Origin: an uncultured Rhodospirillales bacterium | GTDB lineage: Bacteria; Pseudomonadota; Alphaproteobacteria; Acetobacterales; Acetobacteraceae | Direction of reading: 5' to 3' | NCBI GenBank assembly: GCA_903893975.1 | Contig: CAITOL010000187.1 | Location: forward strand, 1-37,654 | Length of the DNA stretch: 37,654 nucleotides | Shown: positions 1-8,224 of the stretch, piece after piece | Layout of the letters: each line of letters starts with the position of its first letter | How positions within the stretch are numbered: the stretch's first letter is position 1 | The notes under the pieces: model-generated | What the model saw: the letters and a program-made list of their open reading frames with translations, nothing else | What the model was told of the DNA's origin: nothing | Databases searched by the model: none | Made by a program: the position numbers and the translations under genes

Positions 1-70
1 CAGTGAGATTACGCCGTAGGCTAGGCATTGAAGAAAGGTTTTTTTGGTTCTTTTTGTTCACAAAAAGAAC
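1..70. repeat. Nested-hairpin intergenic repeat, copy 1 (cut by window edge)
   Basis: This is the right half of an element seen twice more in the window (13138-13267 and 24881-25015). The half-arm ACGCCGTAGGCTAGG is followed by a T-run and then a near-perfect palindrome (GTTCTTTTTGT, TC, ACAAAAAGAAC). The left half would lie outside the window. The strong stem and long A/T runs suggest it ends transcription from one or both sides; here it follows the minus-strand gene that ends at 133. Confidence 0.75.
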
Positions 71-132
71 AGCTTAAAGCCTTATATATTTCGATATAGC
101 AACAAATAAAACGTACAAAATCCCGCTCTCCC

Positions 133-675
133 TCACCCCCAAAAACCCACCCGCCCCGGCGCATCCACCTCACCCGGCACTTCCGCGACAGGCGGCGCGC
201 CGCCCACCGCTGGCGCCGCCACGGGGGCAGGCTGGCGCGGCGGCAGGTTCGTCACCCCCAACATCCGGCACACGCCCCGCAGCACACGCTGCGCCGCCGG
301 CACCGCGTCCAGCGCCGCCCGCATCGCCGGCTCGCTCAGCAGGTGCTGCAACTGCGACATATACGCCGCGCCCTCGTAGCCAAGTTCGCGCACCAGCCAG
401 CCGCGCCCGTTCGGCAGGCGCGGCTTCGCGGCCTTGGTCGCGGGCTGGCGCGGGCGCGGCGTGGCCGGGCGGGGCCGTGGCGGGTGCGTCAGCGCGCGCG
501 CCAGGCGCGGGGCGATATGCGTCAGATACTGCCACAACGGCACGATCAACCCGGCCAGCTGCGGCCGCCGCAGGAAGGCCCGCGCGATCAGCGCCGCCAA
601 TGCCGCCAGAATCTCCCCCACGCGCGGCGCCAGCGCGGCGTAGTCGGGAGAAGAGGCTGTGGCGGTGGAATTCAT
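133..675 (-). CDS. Proline-rich hypothetical protein
   Basis: A 180-residue protein I do not recognise. Residues about 15-60 are rich in Ala, Leu and Arg with hydrophobic helical stretches. They are followed by a Pro/Arg-rich linker (about 60-90), a compact middle (about 90-145) containing RGWLVRELGYEGAAYMSQL, and a Pro/Ala/Val-rich tail. The start at 675 has an AGGAA ribosome binding site about 8 bases upstream. The gene is divergent from the first ABC operon and shares a 145-base intergenic region that holds an inverted repeat. The composition is typical of poorly conserved alphaproteobacterial hypotheticals. The reading frame is supported by its start signal and by codon bias, but I assign no function. 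Confidence 0.6.
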   Translation of the reverse strand: MNSTATASSPDYAALAPRVGEILAALAALIARAFLRRPQLAGLIVPLWQYLTHIAPRLARALTHPPRPRPATPRPRQPATKAAKPRLPNGRGWLVRELGYEGAAYMSQLQHLLSEPAMRAALDAVPAAQRVLRGVCRMLGVTNLPPRQPAPVAAPAVGGAPPVAEVPGEVDAPGRVGFWG

Positions 676-736
676 GAAAAAATTCCTAGCAAATTTCCAT
701 CACCGCTGCAAGCAAAATCATCACGCCTCCCGTAAC

Positions 737-782
737 GTCTGTTCATACAGACATTGACAGCCGCCCCATCTGTCCTGTTTGA
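737..782. promoter_or_regulatory. Candidate operator plus -35 box ahead of first ABC operon
   Basis: A perfect 6-base inverted repeat with a 4-base spacer (GTCTGT-TCAT-ACAGAC, 737-752) lies immediately before a consensus -35 hexamer TTGACA (754-759). At 17 bases spacing the -10 would be GTTTGA (777-782), which is weak. A repressor on this palindrome would abut the -35 box of the plus-strand operon and sit 62 bases upstream of the minus-strand hypothetical, so it could control both. The regulator is unknown; no regulator gene is nearby. Confidence 0.45.
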
Positions 783-820
783 CTGCGCGCTTGCGATTAA
801 CCTCTCGACGGAGCCCGCAG

Positions 821-2485
821 ATGAAAATCCGCGCCACGCTTGCCGCACTCGCCTTGATGGCGTTGCCCTGGATGACCCCTCAAGCCCAGGCGAAGGACGA
901 TCTGGTTATTGGTGTCGCCCAGTTCCCCTCCAGCCTGCATCCGGATGTGGATGCCGAGGTGGTCAAGCAATACGTGCTCGGCTTCGTCACCCGGCCGATC
1001 ACCGCCTATGACAAAGACTGGAAGAATTCCTGCCTGCTCTGCGCCCAACTGCCGACGCTGGAAAACGGCCTCGCCAAGCTGGAAACCGTGGACGGCAAGC
1101 CCGGCATGGCGGTCACCATCAAGCTGCGGCCAGACCTGAAATGGTCCGACGGCCATGCGCTGACCACGGACGACCTCGTCTTCACCTGGAAAATCGGCAA
1201 AGACCCGGCGTCGGGCTTCACCAACGGCCATCCCTGGGGTGAAATCAAATCCATCGACGTGCTGAACGCCTCCACCGCGGTGCTGCATCTCGATGCCGTC
1301 AGCTACCGCTACAACACGTGGGATACGCTGCTGCCCGCGCATATCGAAGGCCCGATCTACGACAAGGCCGGCAATGCGGCGGAATACCTGAAGCAGACGC
1401 TGTATAACCGCGCGCCCACCACGCCGGGGCTCTACAACGGCCCGTTCATGATCACCACCTACCAGTCCGGCGTGCAGGTGGTGCTGGAACCGAACCCGTC
1501 CTGGCCCGGCCCGAAGCCCGGCTTCAAGCGCATCGTCATCAAGCTGATCGAAAACACCGCCGCCCTGCAGGCCAACCTGCTCTCGGGCGATGTGGACATG
1601 GTCGCCGGGGAAGGCGTCGGCCTGACCATCGACCAGGTGATCAAGCTGCGCGATCAGTATCCGGACAAGTTCACCTACATCTTCCGCCCCAGCCTGACCT
1701 ATGAGCACATCGACCTGAAGATCGAAAACCCGATCCTCGCCGATGTCCGCGTCCGCAAGGCGCTGCTGCACGCGATGGACCGGCAGACCCTCGTCACCAA
1801 GCTGTTCTCCGGCATGCAGCCGGTCGCCACCAGCTGGGTGAACCCGCTGGACCCGAACTACACCAAGGACGTGCCGACCTACGCCTTCGACCGCGCCAAG
1901 GCTAAGGCCCTGCTGGCCGAAGCTGGCTGGACCCCGGGCAAAGACGGCATCTGCGTCAACAAGGACGGCACCCGCCTGTCGCTGGAATACGGCACCACCG
2001 CCGGCAACCGGCTGCGGGAGCTGGAACAGCAGGTGCTGCAAGACCAGCTGAAGGCTGCCTGCATCGAAATCTCGGTGAAGAACGAGCCGCCGCGCACCTT
2101 CTTCGGTGAAACCATCAAGAAGCGCCTCTATAGCGGTCTGGCGATGTATGCCTGGTCGTCGGGCGTGGGCGAATCCCCGCGTCGCACCCTGCATTCCAGC
2201 CAGATCCCCACCCAGGCCAACAACTACACCGGCTCCAATGCCATCGCCTTCAACGATGCCCGGATGGACGTCCTGATCGGTCAGGCGGAGACGGAACTCG
2301 ACCCGGCCAAGCAGAAGGCGATCTGGGCCGAAATGCAGAAAATCTACGCCGATAAGCTCTACGTTCTGCCGCTGTTCTACCGGGCGGACCCGCATGTGGT
2401 GCCGAAATGGCTGACCGGCTACACCCCGACCGGGCATGGCGATATGTCCATGCTGTGGGCGGAAAACTGGAAGTCGGCCCAGTAG
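821..2485 (+). CDS. Peptide-type ABC transporter substrate-binding protein (SBP_bac_5)
   Basis: Periplasmic solute receptor of the DppA/OppA family, 554 residues, which delivers ligand to the permease pair encoded downstream. The ATG at 821 is chosen over an in-frame TTG at 779: it follows a CGGAG ribosome binding site and begins a clear signal peptide (MKIRATLAALALMALPWM, cleavage after about residue 24, AQA-KDD). The body has the usual family landmarks, including a 'LRPDLKWSDGHALTTDDLVFTW' type segment near residue 110 and 'ILADVRVRKALLHAMDR' near residue 310. Its stop overlaps the next start by one base (TAGTG). Ligand is not predictable from sequence; the family covers peptides, nickel and other small organics. 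The downstream nucleoside hydrolase makes a nucleoside-like ligand possible but unproven. Confidence 0.9.
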   Translation: MKIRATLAALALMALPWMTPQAQAKDDLVIGVAQFPSSLHPDVDAEVVKQYVLGFVTRPITAYDKDWKNSCLLCAQLPTLENGLAKLETVDGKPGMAVTIKLRPDLKWSDGHALTTDDLVFTWKIGKDPASGFTNGHPWGEIKSIDVLNASTAVLHLDAVSYRYNTWDTLLPAHIEGPIYDKAGNAAEYLKQTLYNRAPTTPGLYNGPFMITTYQSGVQVVLEPNPSWPGPKPGFKRIVIKLIENTAALQANLLSGDVDMVAGEGVGLTIDQVIKLRDQYPDKFTYIFRPSLTYEHIDLKIENPILADVRVRKALLHAMDRQTLVTKLFSGMQPVATSWVNPLDPNYTKDVPTYAFDRAKAKALLAEAGWTPGKDGICVNKDGTRLSLEYGTTAGNRLRELEQQVLQDQLKAACIEISVKNEPPRTFFGETIKKRLYSGLAMYAWSSGVGESPRRTLHSSQIPTQANNYTGSNAIAFNDARMDVLIGQAETELDPAKQKAIWAEMQKIYADKLYVLPLFYRADPHVVPKWLTGYTPTGHGDMSMLWAENWKSAQ

Positions 2486-3450
2486 TGTCTGCCCCCTTGC
2501 TGGCGGTGGAAGGGCTCAGCGTCGCCTTTCCCCGCCAGAACCGAGAACGCCGCGTGGTTGCCGGCATCGACTACCGCATCGACGCCGGCCGCACCTTGGG
2601 TGTGGTCGGCGAAAGCGGCTGCGGCAAGTCGATGACGGCGCTGGCCCTGATGGGGCTGGTGCCACCGCCCGGCCATGTCAGCGGCCAGATCCGCTTCGCC
2701 GGGCGCAATCTGCTCGGCCAGTCCGCGGCCGACTGGCGGGCGCTGCGCGGCGAGCGCGTGGCGATGATCTTCCAGGAACCGATGACGGCGCTGAACCCGG
2801 TGATGCAGATCGGCCGGCAAATCGCCGAGGTGCTGGTGCTGCACAAAGGCATTGGCTGGGCGGAGGCGGAAGACCTCGCCATCGGCAAGCTCGAAGCCGT
2901 CGGCATCAACTCGCCGAAACAGCGCGCGGTCGCCTATCCGCACCAACTCTCCGGCGGCATGCGCCAGCGCGCCATGATCGCGATGGCCTTGGCGTGTGAA
3001 CCGGCGCTGCTGATCGCCGATGAACCCACCACCGCGCTCGATGTCACCATCCAGGCGCAAATTCTCGATCTGATGCTGGATTTGCAGGACCGCATCGGCA
3101 TGGCGATCCAGTTCATCAGCCATAATCTGGCGGTGGTCTCGGAAATCGCGCACGACATCATCGTGATGTATGCCGGCCGCATCGTCGAACGCGCCCCGGC
3201 CGATAGGCTGTTCGCTCATCCGCGCCACCCGTATACCCAAGGGCTGATTGCCACCTTGCCCAACCCGGAACACCGGGTCGATGTGCTGCCGGTCATCGCC
3301 GGCGGGGTGCCAGATCTCGATGAAAGCGTGCGCGGCTGCCGCTTCGCCGATCGCTGCCCGCTGGCGGGCGCCGAATGCCGCGCCTCCGAACCGCCCGCCC
3401 GCGACCTCGCCCCCGGCCATGCCGTGGCCTGCTTCAAGGCCGCCGCGTAA
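2485..3450 (+). CDS. Peptide-type ABC transporter ATP-binding protein (DppD-like)
   Basis: Cytoplasmic ATPase of the importer, 321 residues. Walker A is GESGCGKS (about residues 42-49), the signature is LSGGMRQR, Walker B is [12 protein letters not shown] and the switch histidine is in FISHNLAVV. The C-terminal oligopeptide-transporter extension carries the cysteine-containing stretch [14 protein letters not shown], as expected of DppD/OppD. The GTG at 2485 is chosen because alignment to the family begins at '[12 protein letters not shown]' and it shares a base with the upstream stop; a longer frame from 2407 would read back into the binding-protein gene. The ATPases here precede the permeases, unlike the common dppABCDF order. 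Confidence 0.92.
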   Translation: MSAPLLAVEGLSVAFPRQNRERRVVAGIDYRIDAGRTLGVVGESGCGKSMTALALMGLVPPPGHVSGQIRFAGRNLLGQSAADWRALRGERVAMIFQEPMTALNPVMQIGRQIAEVLVLHKGIGWAEAEDLAIGKLEAVGINSPKQRAVAYPHQLSGGMRQRAMIAMALACEPALLIADEPTTALDVTIQAQILDLMLDLQDRIGMAIQFISHNLAVVSEIAHDIIVMYAGRIVERAPADRLFAHPRHPYTQGLIATLPNPEHRVDVLPVIAGGVPDLDESVRGCRFADRCPLAGAECRASEPPARDLAPGHAVACFKAAA

Positions 3451-4415
3451 TGGCCGAACTCATTGGCCTCGACGCGATCAGCGTGCAGTTCACCCTCGGC
3501 GGCGGCGGGCTGTTCGGTGGCAAAAAGCGCCTGCTCAAAGCGGTGGACAATGCCAGCCTCACCATCGCGGAAGGCGAAACCCTGGCCCTGGTCGGTGAAA
3601 GCGGCAGCGGCAAATCCACCCTCGGCAACGTCGTCGCGGGCTTGCAGGTGCCCACCTCCGGCAGCCTGCGCTTTCGCGGCCAGACGCTCACCGCCGCAAC
3701 CTGGCCGCAGGCCCGCCGCGCCATCCAGATGGTGTTTCAAGACCCGTGGAGCGCGCTCGATCCGCGCATGCCGGTCTCGGCCATCATCGCCGAACCGCTG
3801 CTGATCCAGGGCACCGCCAACGCCGCCGAACGCCGCGACCGCGCCGCCGAACTGGTCGAGCAGGTCGGCCTGCCCCGCGACGCGCTCAACCGCTACCCGC
3901 ATGAATTTTCCGGTGGCCAACGCCAGCGCATCGCCATCGCCCGCGCCCTCGCCCCCCGGCCGCAATTGATCGTGGCCGACGAACCGCTCTCCGCGCTCGA
4001 TGTGTCGATCCAAAGCCAGGTGCTCAACCTGATGCGCGACCTGCAACACGGGCACGGGCTGTCCTATCTGTTCATCAGCCACGACCTCGCGGTGGTGAAC
4101 CACCTCGTCGATCGCGTCGCCGTGCTCTATCTCGGCCGCCTGGTGGAAGTAGCCGACCGCGCCGCCTTGTTCGCTGGCCCGGCCCATCCCTACACCCGCG
4201 CCCTGCTCGATGCCGTGCCGCGCATCGGCCGCAAACGGGCGCGCGGGCGCAGCATCGCCGGGGAAATGCCCAGCCCGCTCGACCCACCGCCCGGCTGCGT
4301 GTTCCACCCCCGCTGCCCCAAGGCGCAGGCGATCTGCCGCAGCACCGTGCCGGCGCTGGAACCCCGTGCCGACGCCGCCGGCCACGCCGCCTGCCATTTC
4401 AAGGACGCGCCGTAA
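3450..4415 (+). CDS. Peptide-type ABC transporter ATP-binding protein (DppF-like)
   Basis: Second ATPase of the heterodimer, 321 residues. Walker A is GESGSGKST (about 49-57), the signature FSGGQRQR, Walker B LIVADEPLSALD and H-loop FISHDLAVV. The C-terminal domain contains the cysteine motif CVFHPRCPKAQAIC seen in DppF/OppF. An insertion of glycines (GGGGLFGGKK, about 17-26) precedes the core. The start overlaps the previous stop (TAATG), and its own stop overlaps the next start in the same way, so the ATPase and permease genes are translationally coupled. It may also energise the second permease pair at 13.3-15.0 kb, which lacks ATPase genes (inference). Confidence 0.92.
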   Translation: MAELIGLDAISVQFTLGGGGLFGGKKRLLKAVDNASLTIAEGETLALVGESGSGKSTLGNVVAGLQVPTSGSLRFRGQTLTAATWPQARRAIQMVFQDPWSALDPRMPVSAIIAEPLLIQGTANAAERRDRAAELVEQVGLPRDALNRYPHEFSGGQRQRIAIARALAPRPQLIVADEPLSALDVSIQSQVLNLMRDLQHGHGLSYLFISHDLAVVNHLVDRVAVLYLGRLVEVADRAALFAGPAHPYTRALLDAVPRIGRKRARGRSIAGEMPSPLDPPPGCVFHPRCPKAQAICRSTVPALEPRADAAGHAACHFKDAP

Positions 4416-5368
4416 TGGCCCGCTTCATTCTGCGCCGCGTGCTGCAATCTTTGCTGGTGCTGCTGGTGATGTCGTTCGTCATCTACGGGCTGATCGGCCT
4501 GATGCCCGGCGACCCGATCGACATCATGGTCGCCTCCAACCCCGGCGCCACGCCGGAAGTGGTGGCCAAACTGCGCGCCATGTATGGGCTCGATCAGCCG
4601 CTGCTGCTGCGCTACTGGCACTGGCTGCTGGCCGCCTTGTCCGGCGATCTCGGCTTCAGCCGGGTGCATTCGGTGCCGGTGCTGGAAGTGCTCGGCCCGG
4701 CGCTGCTGCAAACCTGCAAATTGCTGATCACCAGCTTCGTCCTCTCGGTGCTGCTCAGCTTCGCCCTCGGCATCATCGCCGCCCTCCGCCCCGGCGGCAT
4801 CATCGACGGGCTGATCGGCCTGATCGCCTTCGCCGGCATTTCCGTGCCGGTGTTCTGGCTGGCGCTGATGATGATCCTGATTTTCGCGGTGCAACTGCAC
4901 TGGTTCCCTGCCAGCGGCATTTCCAATGTCGGCGATGGCAGCCTGCGCGACCACCTGATCCACCTCGTCATGCCCGTCACCACGCTGGCCTTGGCCACCA
5001 CTGGCGGCTTCATCCGCTATGTCCGCGCCAGCATGATCGAAACCCTGCGCGCCGACCACGTCCGCACCGCCCGCGCCAAAGGCGCCGGGGAGGCGCGGGT
5101 GGTCTTGGTGCACGCCTTCCGCAACGCGCTCATCCCGGTGGTCACCGTCATGGCGCTCAGCTTCGGCACCTTGTTCAACGGCGCGCTGCTCACCGAAACC
5201 ATGTTCGCCCAGCCCGGCATGGGCAAAATGATCTACGACAGCATCCAGCAGAACGACTTCAACCTCGCCCTCACCGGCCTGATGTTCGCCACCGCCGTCA
5301 CCCTGCTGTCCAACCTGATTGCCGACCTCGCCTATGGCTGGCTGGACCCGCGGATCTCGCTGACATGA
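4415..5368 (+). CDS. Peptide-type ABC transporter permease (DppB-like)
   Basis: Inner-membrane permease of 317 residues with six predicted membrane spans. The N-terminal span (MARFILRRVLQSLLVLLVMS) is followed by the DppB landmark 'GLMPGDPIDIM' and a periplasmic loop. The cytoplasmic EAA-type loop that docks the ATPase reads 'DHVRTARAKGAGEARVV'. The C-terminal 'GLMFATAVTLLSNLIADLAY' span and 'LDPRI' ending are typical of the family. Overlaps the preceding ATPase gene by TAATG. The next gene begins 26 bases after the stop. Confidence 0.92.
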   Translation: MARFILRRVLQSLLVLLVMSFVIYGLIGLMPGDPIDIMVASNPGATPEVVAKLRAMYGLDQPLLLRYWHWLLAALSGDLGFSRVHSVPVLEVLGPALLQTCKLLITSFVLSVLLSFALGIIAALRPGGIIDGLIGLIAFAGISVPVFWLALMMILIFAVQLHWFPASGISNVGDGSLRDHLIHLVMPVTTLALATTGGFIRYVRASMIETLRADHVRTARAKGAGEARVVLVHAFRNALIPVVTVMALSFGTLFNGALLTETMFAQPGMGKMIYDSIQQNDFNLALTGLMFATAVTLLSNLIADLAYGWLDPRISLT

Positions 5369-5393
5369 GCAACTCTGGCATGGGGGCGCGCGC

Positions 5394-6305
5394 ATGAGCA
5401 CCGATACCGCCATCGGCCCTTGGCGCCTGCGCTGGCGCCGCTTCCGCCGCCACCGCGCCGGCATGGCCGCCCTGATCGTGCTCGGCCTGATGGCCGTCTT
5501 CGTGCTGGCCGCCACTCCGATCAGCTACCTGACCGATATCGACCCCAACGCCACCGACCTGTTGTCCCAGTTCGACCCGCCGGGCAACGGCCACCTGCTC
5601 GGCCGCGACGAAGCCGGGCGCGACGTGCTGCTCCGCCTGATGGTCGGCGGGCAGATATCCCTGCTGGTCGGCCTGCTCGGCACCGCCATCGCCGGCGTGT
5701 TCGGCGTGTTCATCGGCGTCATGGCCGGCTATTTCGGCGGCAAGGTCGACGCTGTGCTGATGCGCTTCACCGATGGCATGATCGCGCTGCCCTTGCTGCC
5801 GCTGGTCATCGTCATGGGCGCGATCGACCTCACCAAACTCGGCTTCAGCCGAGACTTCGCCCATTCCGGCGCCGTCGGCTTCTGGCGCATCGTCGTCGTG
5901 CTGGCGATTGTGGACTGGACCGGCATCGCCCGCCTGGTCCGCGCCGCGACGTTGGCGCTGAAGGAACGCGATTTCGTCCGCGCCGCCCGCGCCAGTGGGG
6001 CAGGGGCGTTCTACGTCATGCGCGCCCATGTGCTGCCCAACATCGCCACCCCGATGATCGTCGCCTTCACCCTCACCGTGGGCCGGGTGATCCTGCTCGA
6101 ATCCACCCTCAGCTTCCTCGGCTACGGCATCATTCCCCCCACCCCAAGCTGGGGCAACATGCTGAACAACGCGCAGGACATGGTGATCAACGCCCCCGCA
6201 CTCGCGGTCTATCCCGGCGTGCTGATCCTGATCACCGTCATCGCCGTCAACTTCCTCGGCGACGGTCTGCAACACGCTTTCGACCCAAGATCGGACCAGG
6301 GATGA
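5394..6305 (+). CDS. Peptide-type ABC transporter permease (DppC-like)
   Basis: Second permease, 303 residues. The N-terminal cytoplasmic segment 'WRLRWRRFRRHRAGMAALIV' leads into the first span, as in OppC_N domains, then the DppC landmark 'GRDEAGRDVLLRLMVGGQ'. The EAA loop reads 'DFVRAARASGAGAFYVM', and the end carries 'LGDGLQHAFDPR'. The ATG at 5394 has a G-rich binding site (GGGGG, 5383-5387) about 7 bases upstream. The stop overlaps the nucleoside hydrolase start (ATGA), tying that enzyme to the transporter. With the preceding four genes this makes a complete importer. Confidence 0.92.
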   Translation: MSTDTAIGPWRLRWRRFRRHRAGMAALIVLGLMAVFVLAATPISYLTDIDPNATDLLSQFDPPGNGHLLGRDEAGRDVLLRLMVGGQISLLVGLLGTAIAGVFGVFIGVMAGYFGGKVDAVLMRFTDGMIALPLLPLVIVMGAIDLTKLGFSRDFAHSGAVGFWRIVVVLAIVDWTGIARLVRAATLALKERDFVRAARASGAGAFYVMRAHVLPNIATPMIVAFTLTVGRVILLESTLSFLGYGIIPPTPSWGNMLNNAQDMVINAPALAVYPGVLILITVIAVNFLGDGLQHAFDPRSDQG

Positions 6306-7228
6306 CGCGCCGGATTATTATCGATACCGACCCCGGCACCGATGACGCCATCGCCCTGCTGCTCGCCTTTGCCTCGCCAGGGCTGGATATCCGCCTGATC
6401 AGCGTCGCCGGCGGCAATGTCGGTCTGCGCCATACGCTGGTGAACGCCCGCGGCCTGGTCGCCCTCGCCGGCGTCACCATCCCCGTCGTCGCCGGCGCCG
6501 ACCGCCCGCTGGTCGGGCAGTTCGCCGCCGCGCCCGATGTCCACGGCGACGATGGCATGATGGGCGTCAGCCTCCCCCCCGGCCCGCCCGCCACGCCGGG
6601 CATCGCTGCCGACGCCATCCGCGCCGAACTGCGCGCCGCCCCGGCCAATTCCGTCACCCTGATCGGCCTCGGCCCCGCCACCAACCTCGCGCTGGCGCTG
6701 ACCACCGAACCGGCGCTGGCCGACCGGGTAGCGGAAATCGTGCTCATGACCGGCGCCTGGGCCGAGGGCAACATCACCCCCTCAGCCGAATTCAATGCTT
6801 TCTGCGACCCGGAGGCGTTGCAAATCCTGTTCGATTGCGGCCGCCCGGTCACCCTGGCCACTCTGGAACTCACCGCCCAGGCGCTCTGCACCCCGGCGCA
6901 TGTCGCCACCCTGCGCGCCACGCCCGGCGGTGCGGCTCTGCACGTCGCTACCGAAATCCTCAGCCGCATGAAACCCTCGCGCCGCCTCGGCGGCCGCGGT
7001 GCGCCGCAGCATGATAGCTGCGCCGTCGCCTGGGTGGCGGCACCGCATCTGTTCACCACCCGCCCGGTCCACGCCGCGGTCAATCTCAGCCCCGGCCCAG
7101 ATCGCGGCCGCACCATCATCGACCGCTGGGGCCGCAACGGCCTCGCCCCCAACGTCACCCTGCTCGATACGCTGGATGCGGACGGTTTCTTCGCCCTGCT
7201 CACCGCGCGCCTGCCGACACTCCCTTGA
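6302..7228 (+). CDS. Nucleoside hydrolase (inosine-uridine preferring type)
   Basis: Cytoplasmic N-ribosyl hydrolase, 308 residues, close to the family norm of about 310. The calcium-binding and catalytic N-terminal motif is complete (DTDPGTDDA, residues 8-16). The conserved 'AEFNAFCDPEA' stretch near residue 160 supplies ribose-binding Asn and Asp, and the C-terminal 'HDSCAVAW' matches the family's second calcium/leaving-group region. It splits a nucleoside into base and ribose; base preference cannot be read from the sequence. The start overlaps the DppC-like stop by ATGA, so it is translated with the importer. That linkage suggests the imported ligand, or a product of it, is a nucleoside or related N-riboside (inference). 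Confidence 0.88.
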   Translation: MTRRIIIDTDPGTDDAIALLLAFASPGLDIRLISVAGGNVGLRHTLVNARGLVALAGVTIPVVAGADRPLVGQFAAAPDVHGDDGMMGVSLPPGPPATPGIAADAIRAELRAAPANSVTLIGLGPATNLALALTTEPALADRVAEIVLMTGAWAEGNITPSAEFNAFCDPEALQILFDCGRPVTLATLELTAQALCTPAHVATLRATPGGAALHVATEILSRMKPSRRLGGRGAPQHDSCAVAWVAAPHLFTTRPVHAAVNLSPGPDRGRTIIDRWGRNGLAPNVTLLDTLDADGFFALLTARLPTLP

Positions 7229-8064
7229 CCCGCGCCACCTGGCTTGGCACCGGGGCCATCGGCCTCTGGGCGCTGCTCGCTCTGCTGTCGCGCGCCGCCG
7301 CCAGCGTGCCGCCGTTCCAACTCACCGCGATGAGCTTCGCCGTCTCCGCCAGCCTCGGCCTGCTCTGGCTCGCCTGGCGCGGAGACCTCGCCAGCCTGCG
7401 CCAGCCGCCGATCGTCTGGCTGCACGGCGTCGGCGGGCTGTTCGGCTACCACGCGCTGTTCTTCGCCGCCCTCGCTTACGCCCCGGCGGCGGAAGCCAAT
7501 CTGCTCAACTACACCTGGCCGCTGCTCATCGTGCTGCTCTCTGCCCCGGTGCTCGGCCTGCACCTCACCGCCCGGCACCTGCTCGGCGTCGCCGCCGGCC
7601 TGTCCGGCTGCCTGCTGCTGCTGGCGCACGGCACCGCATTCTCCGCCGATGCGGCGTTCGGCTATGCCTGCGCCGCCGGTGCCGCGCTCACCTGGGCGCT
7701 CTATTCGGTGCTCGCCCGCCGCCTGCACGCGGTACCCACCCAGGCCGTGGTCGGCTTCTGCGCCGGCAGCGCCGTCCTGGCCGCGCTGGCGCATTGGGTG
7801 TTTGAACCCACGGTCATTCCCACTCCCGCCGTGCTCGCCAGCGTGTTGGCCCTCGGCCTCGGCCCGGTCGGCCTCGCCTTCGCGCTGTGGGATGTCGGCA
7901 TGAAGCGCGGCGACCCGCGTTTGCTCGGCACCCTGGCCTACGCCACCCCGGTCGCCTCCACCCTCATCCTTGGCCTCGCCGGCTTCGCCCCGCTCTCCTT
8001 CACTACCCTCGCCGCCGCCACCCTGGTCGCCGCCGGCGGCCTGCTCGCCGCCCGCGCCGGTTGA
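7225..8064 (+). CDS. EamA/DMT-family transporter
   Basis: Inner-membrane protein of 279 residues with about ten hydrophobic spans arranged as two EamA repeats. This is the drug/metabolite transporter superfamily, whose members typically export amino acids or other metabolites. The TTG at 7225 overlaps the hydrolase stop (TTGA). I prefer it because the encoded N-terminus, 'GLWALLALLSRAAASVPPFQ', matches the usual first span and loop, and the first ATG (about 7330) would remove that span. It closes the operon that begins with the first binding protein. Substrate is unknown; export of a surplus product such as a free base or amino acid is a guess from position. Confidence 0.85.
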   Translation: MTRATWLGTGAIGLWALLALLSRAAASVPPFQLTAMSFAVSASLGLLWLAWRGDLASLRQPPIVWLHGVGGLFGYHALFFAALAYAPAAEANLLNYTWPLLIVLLSAPVLGLHLTARHLLGVAAGLSGCLLLLAHGTAFSADAAFGYACAAGAALTWALYSVLARRLHAVPTQAVVGFCAGSAVLAALAHWVFEPTVIPTPAVLASVLALGLGPVGLAFALWDVGMKRGDPRLLGTLAYATPVASTLILGLAGFAPLSFTTLAAATLVAAGGLLAARAG

Positions 8065-8089
8065 CAGTCGCCGCCCGCCCCCGCATGGT
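8061..8089 (+). promoter_or_regulatory. Candidate promoter of asd leader transcript
   Basis: A consensus -35 hexamer TTGACA lies at 8061-8066, overlapping the stop of the EamA gene. At 17 bases spacing the -10 would be CATGGT (8084-8089), a weak match retaining A at position 2 and T at position 6. If this promoter is used, transcription would begin near 8095 and the leader peptide would start at the ATG at 8097 or 8106 instead of 8085. Confidence 0.4.
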
Positions 8090-8171
8090 GCAGGCCATGC
8101 AGACCATGCGCAAAACCGTGAAAACCACCTGGATGCCCGCCGGCCGGGGTCCATGGGTGTTCGCGCGGTAA
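8085..8171 (+). CDS. Putative leader peptide of asd (Thr/Met/Lys-rich, 28 residues)
   Basis: A short open frame ending at TAA 8169-8171. In-frame ATGs lie at 8085, 8097 and 8106; the true start is uncertain, and the shortest form is 21 residues (beginning MRKTVKTTWM). It contains Thr codons at 8103, 8115, 8124 and 8127 (all ACC), Met codons at 8106 and 8133, and Lys codons at 8112 and 8121. These amino acids are all end products of the pathway served by the downstream asd gene. The adjacent ACC-ACC pair sits in the 5' arm of a hairpin, and the stop codon sits just after the hairpin's 3' arm, the layout expected of a control peptide. No convincing Shine-Dalgarno site is seen. Too short for homology; the call rests on layout. 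Confidence 0.6.
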   Translation: MVQAMQTMRKTVKTTWMPAGRGPWVFAR

Positions 8172-8224
8172 TCGCCTCCGCATAAAACCCCCATCCCCCC
8201 GCCGGCAACGGACGGGGGTTTTTT
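8121..8224 (+). promoter_or_regulatory. Candidate transcription attenuator upstream of asd
   Basis: Three mutually exclusive RNA pairings are visible. (1:2) A long hairpin, 8123-8139 with 8145-8161, loop CCGGC, with a few bulges; its 5' arm contains the AAA-ACC-ACC-TGG codons of the leader peptide. (2:3) An antiterminator: 8140-8144 (CCGGC) with 8201-8205 (GCCGG), 8146-8149 (GGGG) with 8197-8200, and 8153-8161 (ATGGGTGTT) with 8186-8194 (AACCCCCAT, one mismatch). (3:4) The terminator at 8196-8224. A ribosome stalled at the Thr codons would free segment 2 to pair with segment 3 and allow read-through. A ribosome reaching the stop at 8169 would cover segment 2 and let the terminator form. Pairings were worked out by eye; energies were not computed. 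Confidence 0.7.
8196..8224 (+). terminator. Intrinsic terminator inside asd leader
   Basis: A 9-base-pair GC stem (8196-8204 with 8209-8218, one bulged A at 8212) is closed by a GCAA tetraloop (8205-8208) and followed by six T residues (8219-8224). The 5' arm is also the 3' arm of the proposed antiterminator, so the two cannot coexist. asd begins 42 bases downstream, so this acts either as the attenuator's off-state or, less interestingly, as the end of the upstream operon. Confidence 0.8.

Noticed and set aside
797-2437. Long minus-strand open frame opposite the first binding-protein gene, and similar long frames opposite most genes
   Set aside because: These are shadows caused by high GC at third codon positions. 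Their translations are rich in Gly, Arg, His and Asp without domain motifs, and the plus-strand proteins are clearly real.
5365-5397. A ten-codon mini-ORF bridging the DppB-like stop and the DppC-like start, with ATGA at both ends
   Set aside because: A good G-rich ribosome binding site lies just before the DppC-like ATG, so re-initiation through a mini-ORF is not needed, and the peptide has no features.
8146-8149. Possible metabolite riboswitch upstream of asd, such as the lysine type
   Set aside because: The leader is about 130 bases with no lysine-riboswitch junction or conserved core that I can see. A short coding frame with switching hairpins explains the structure better.
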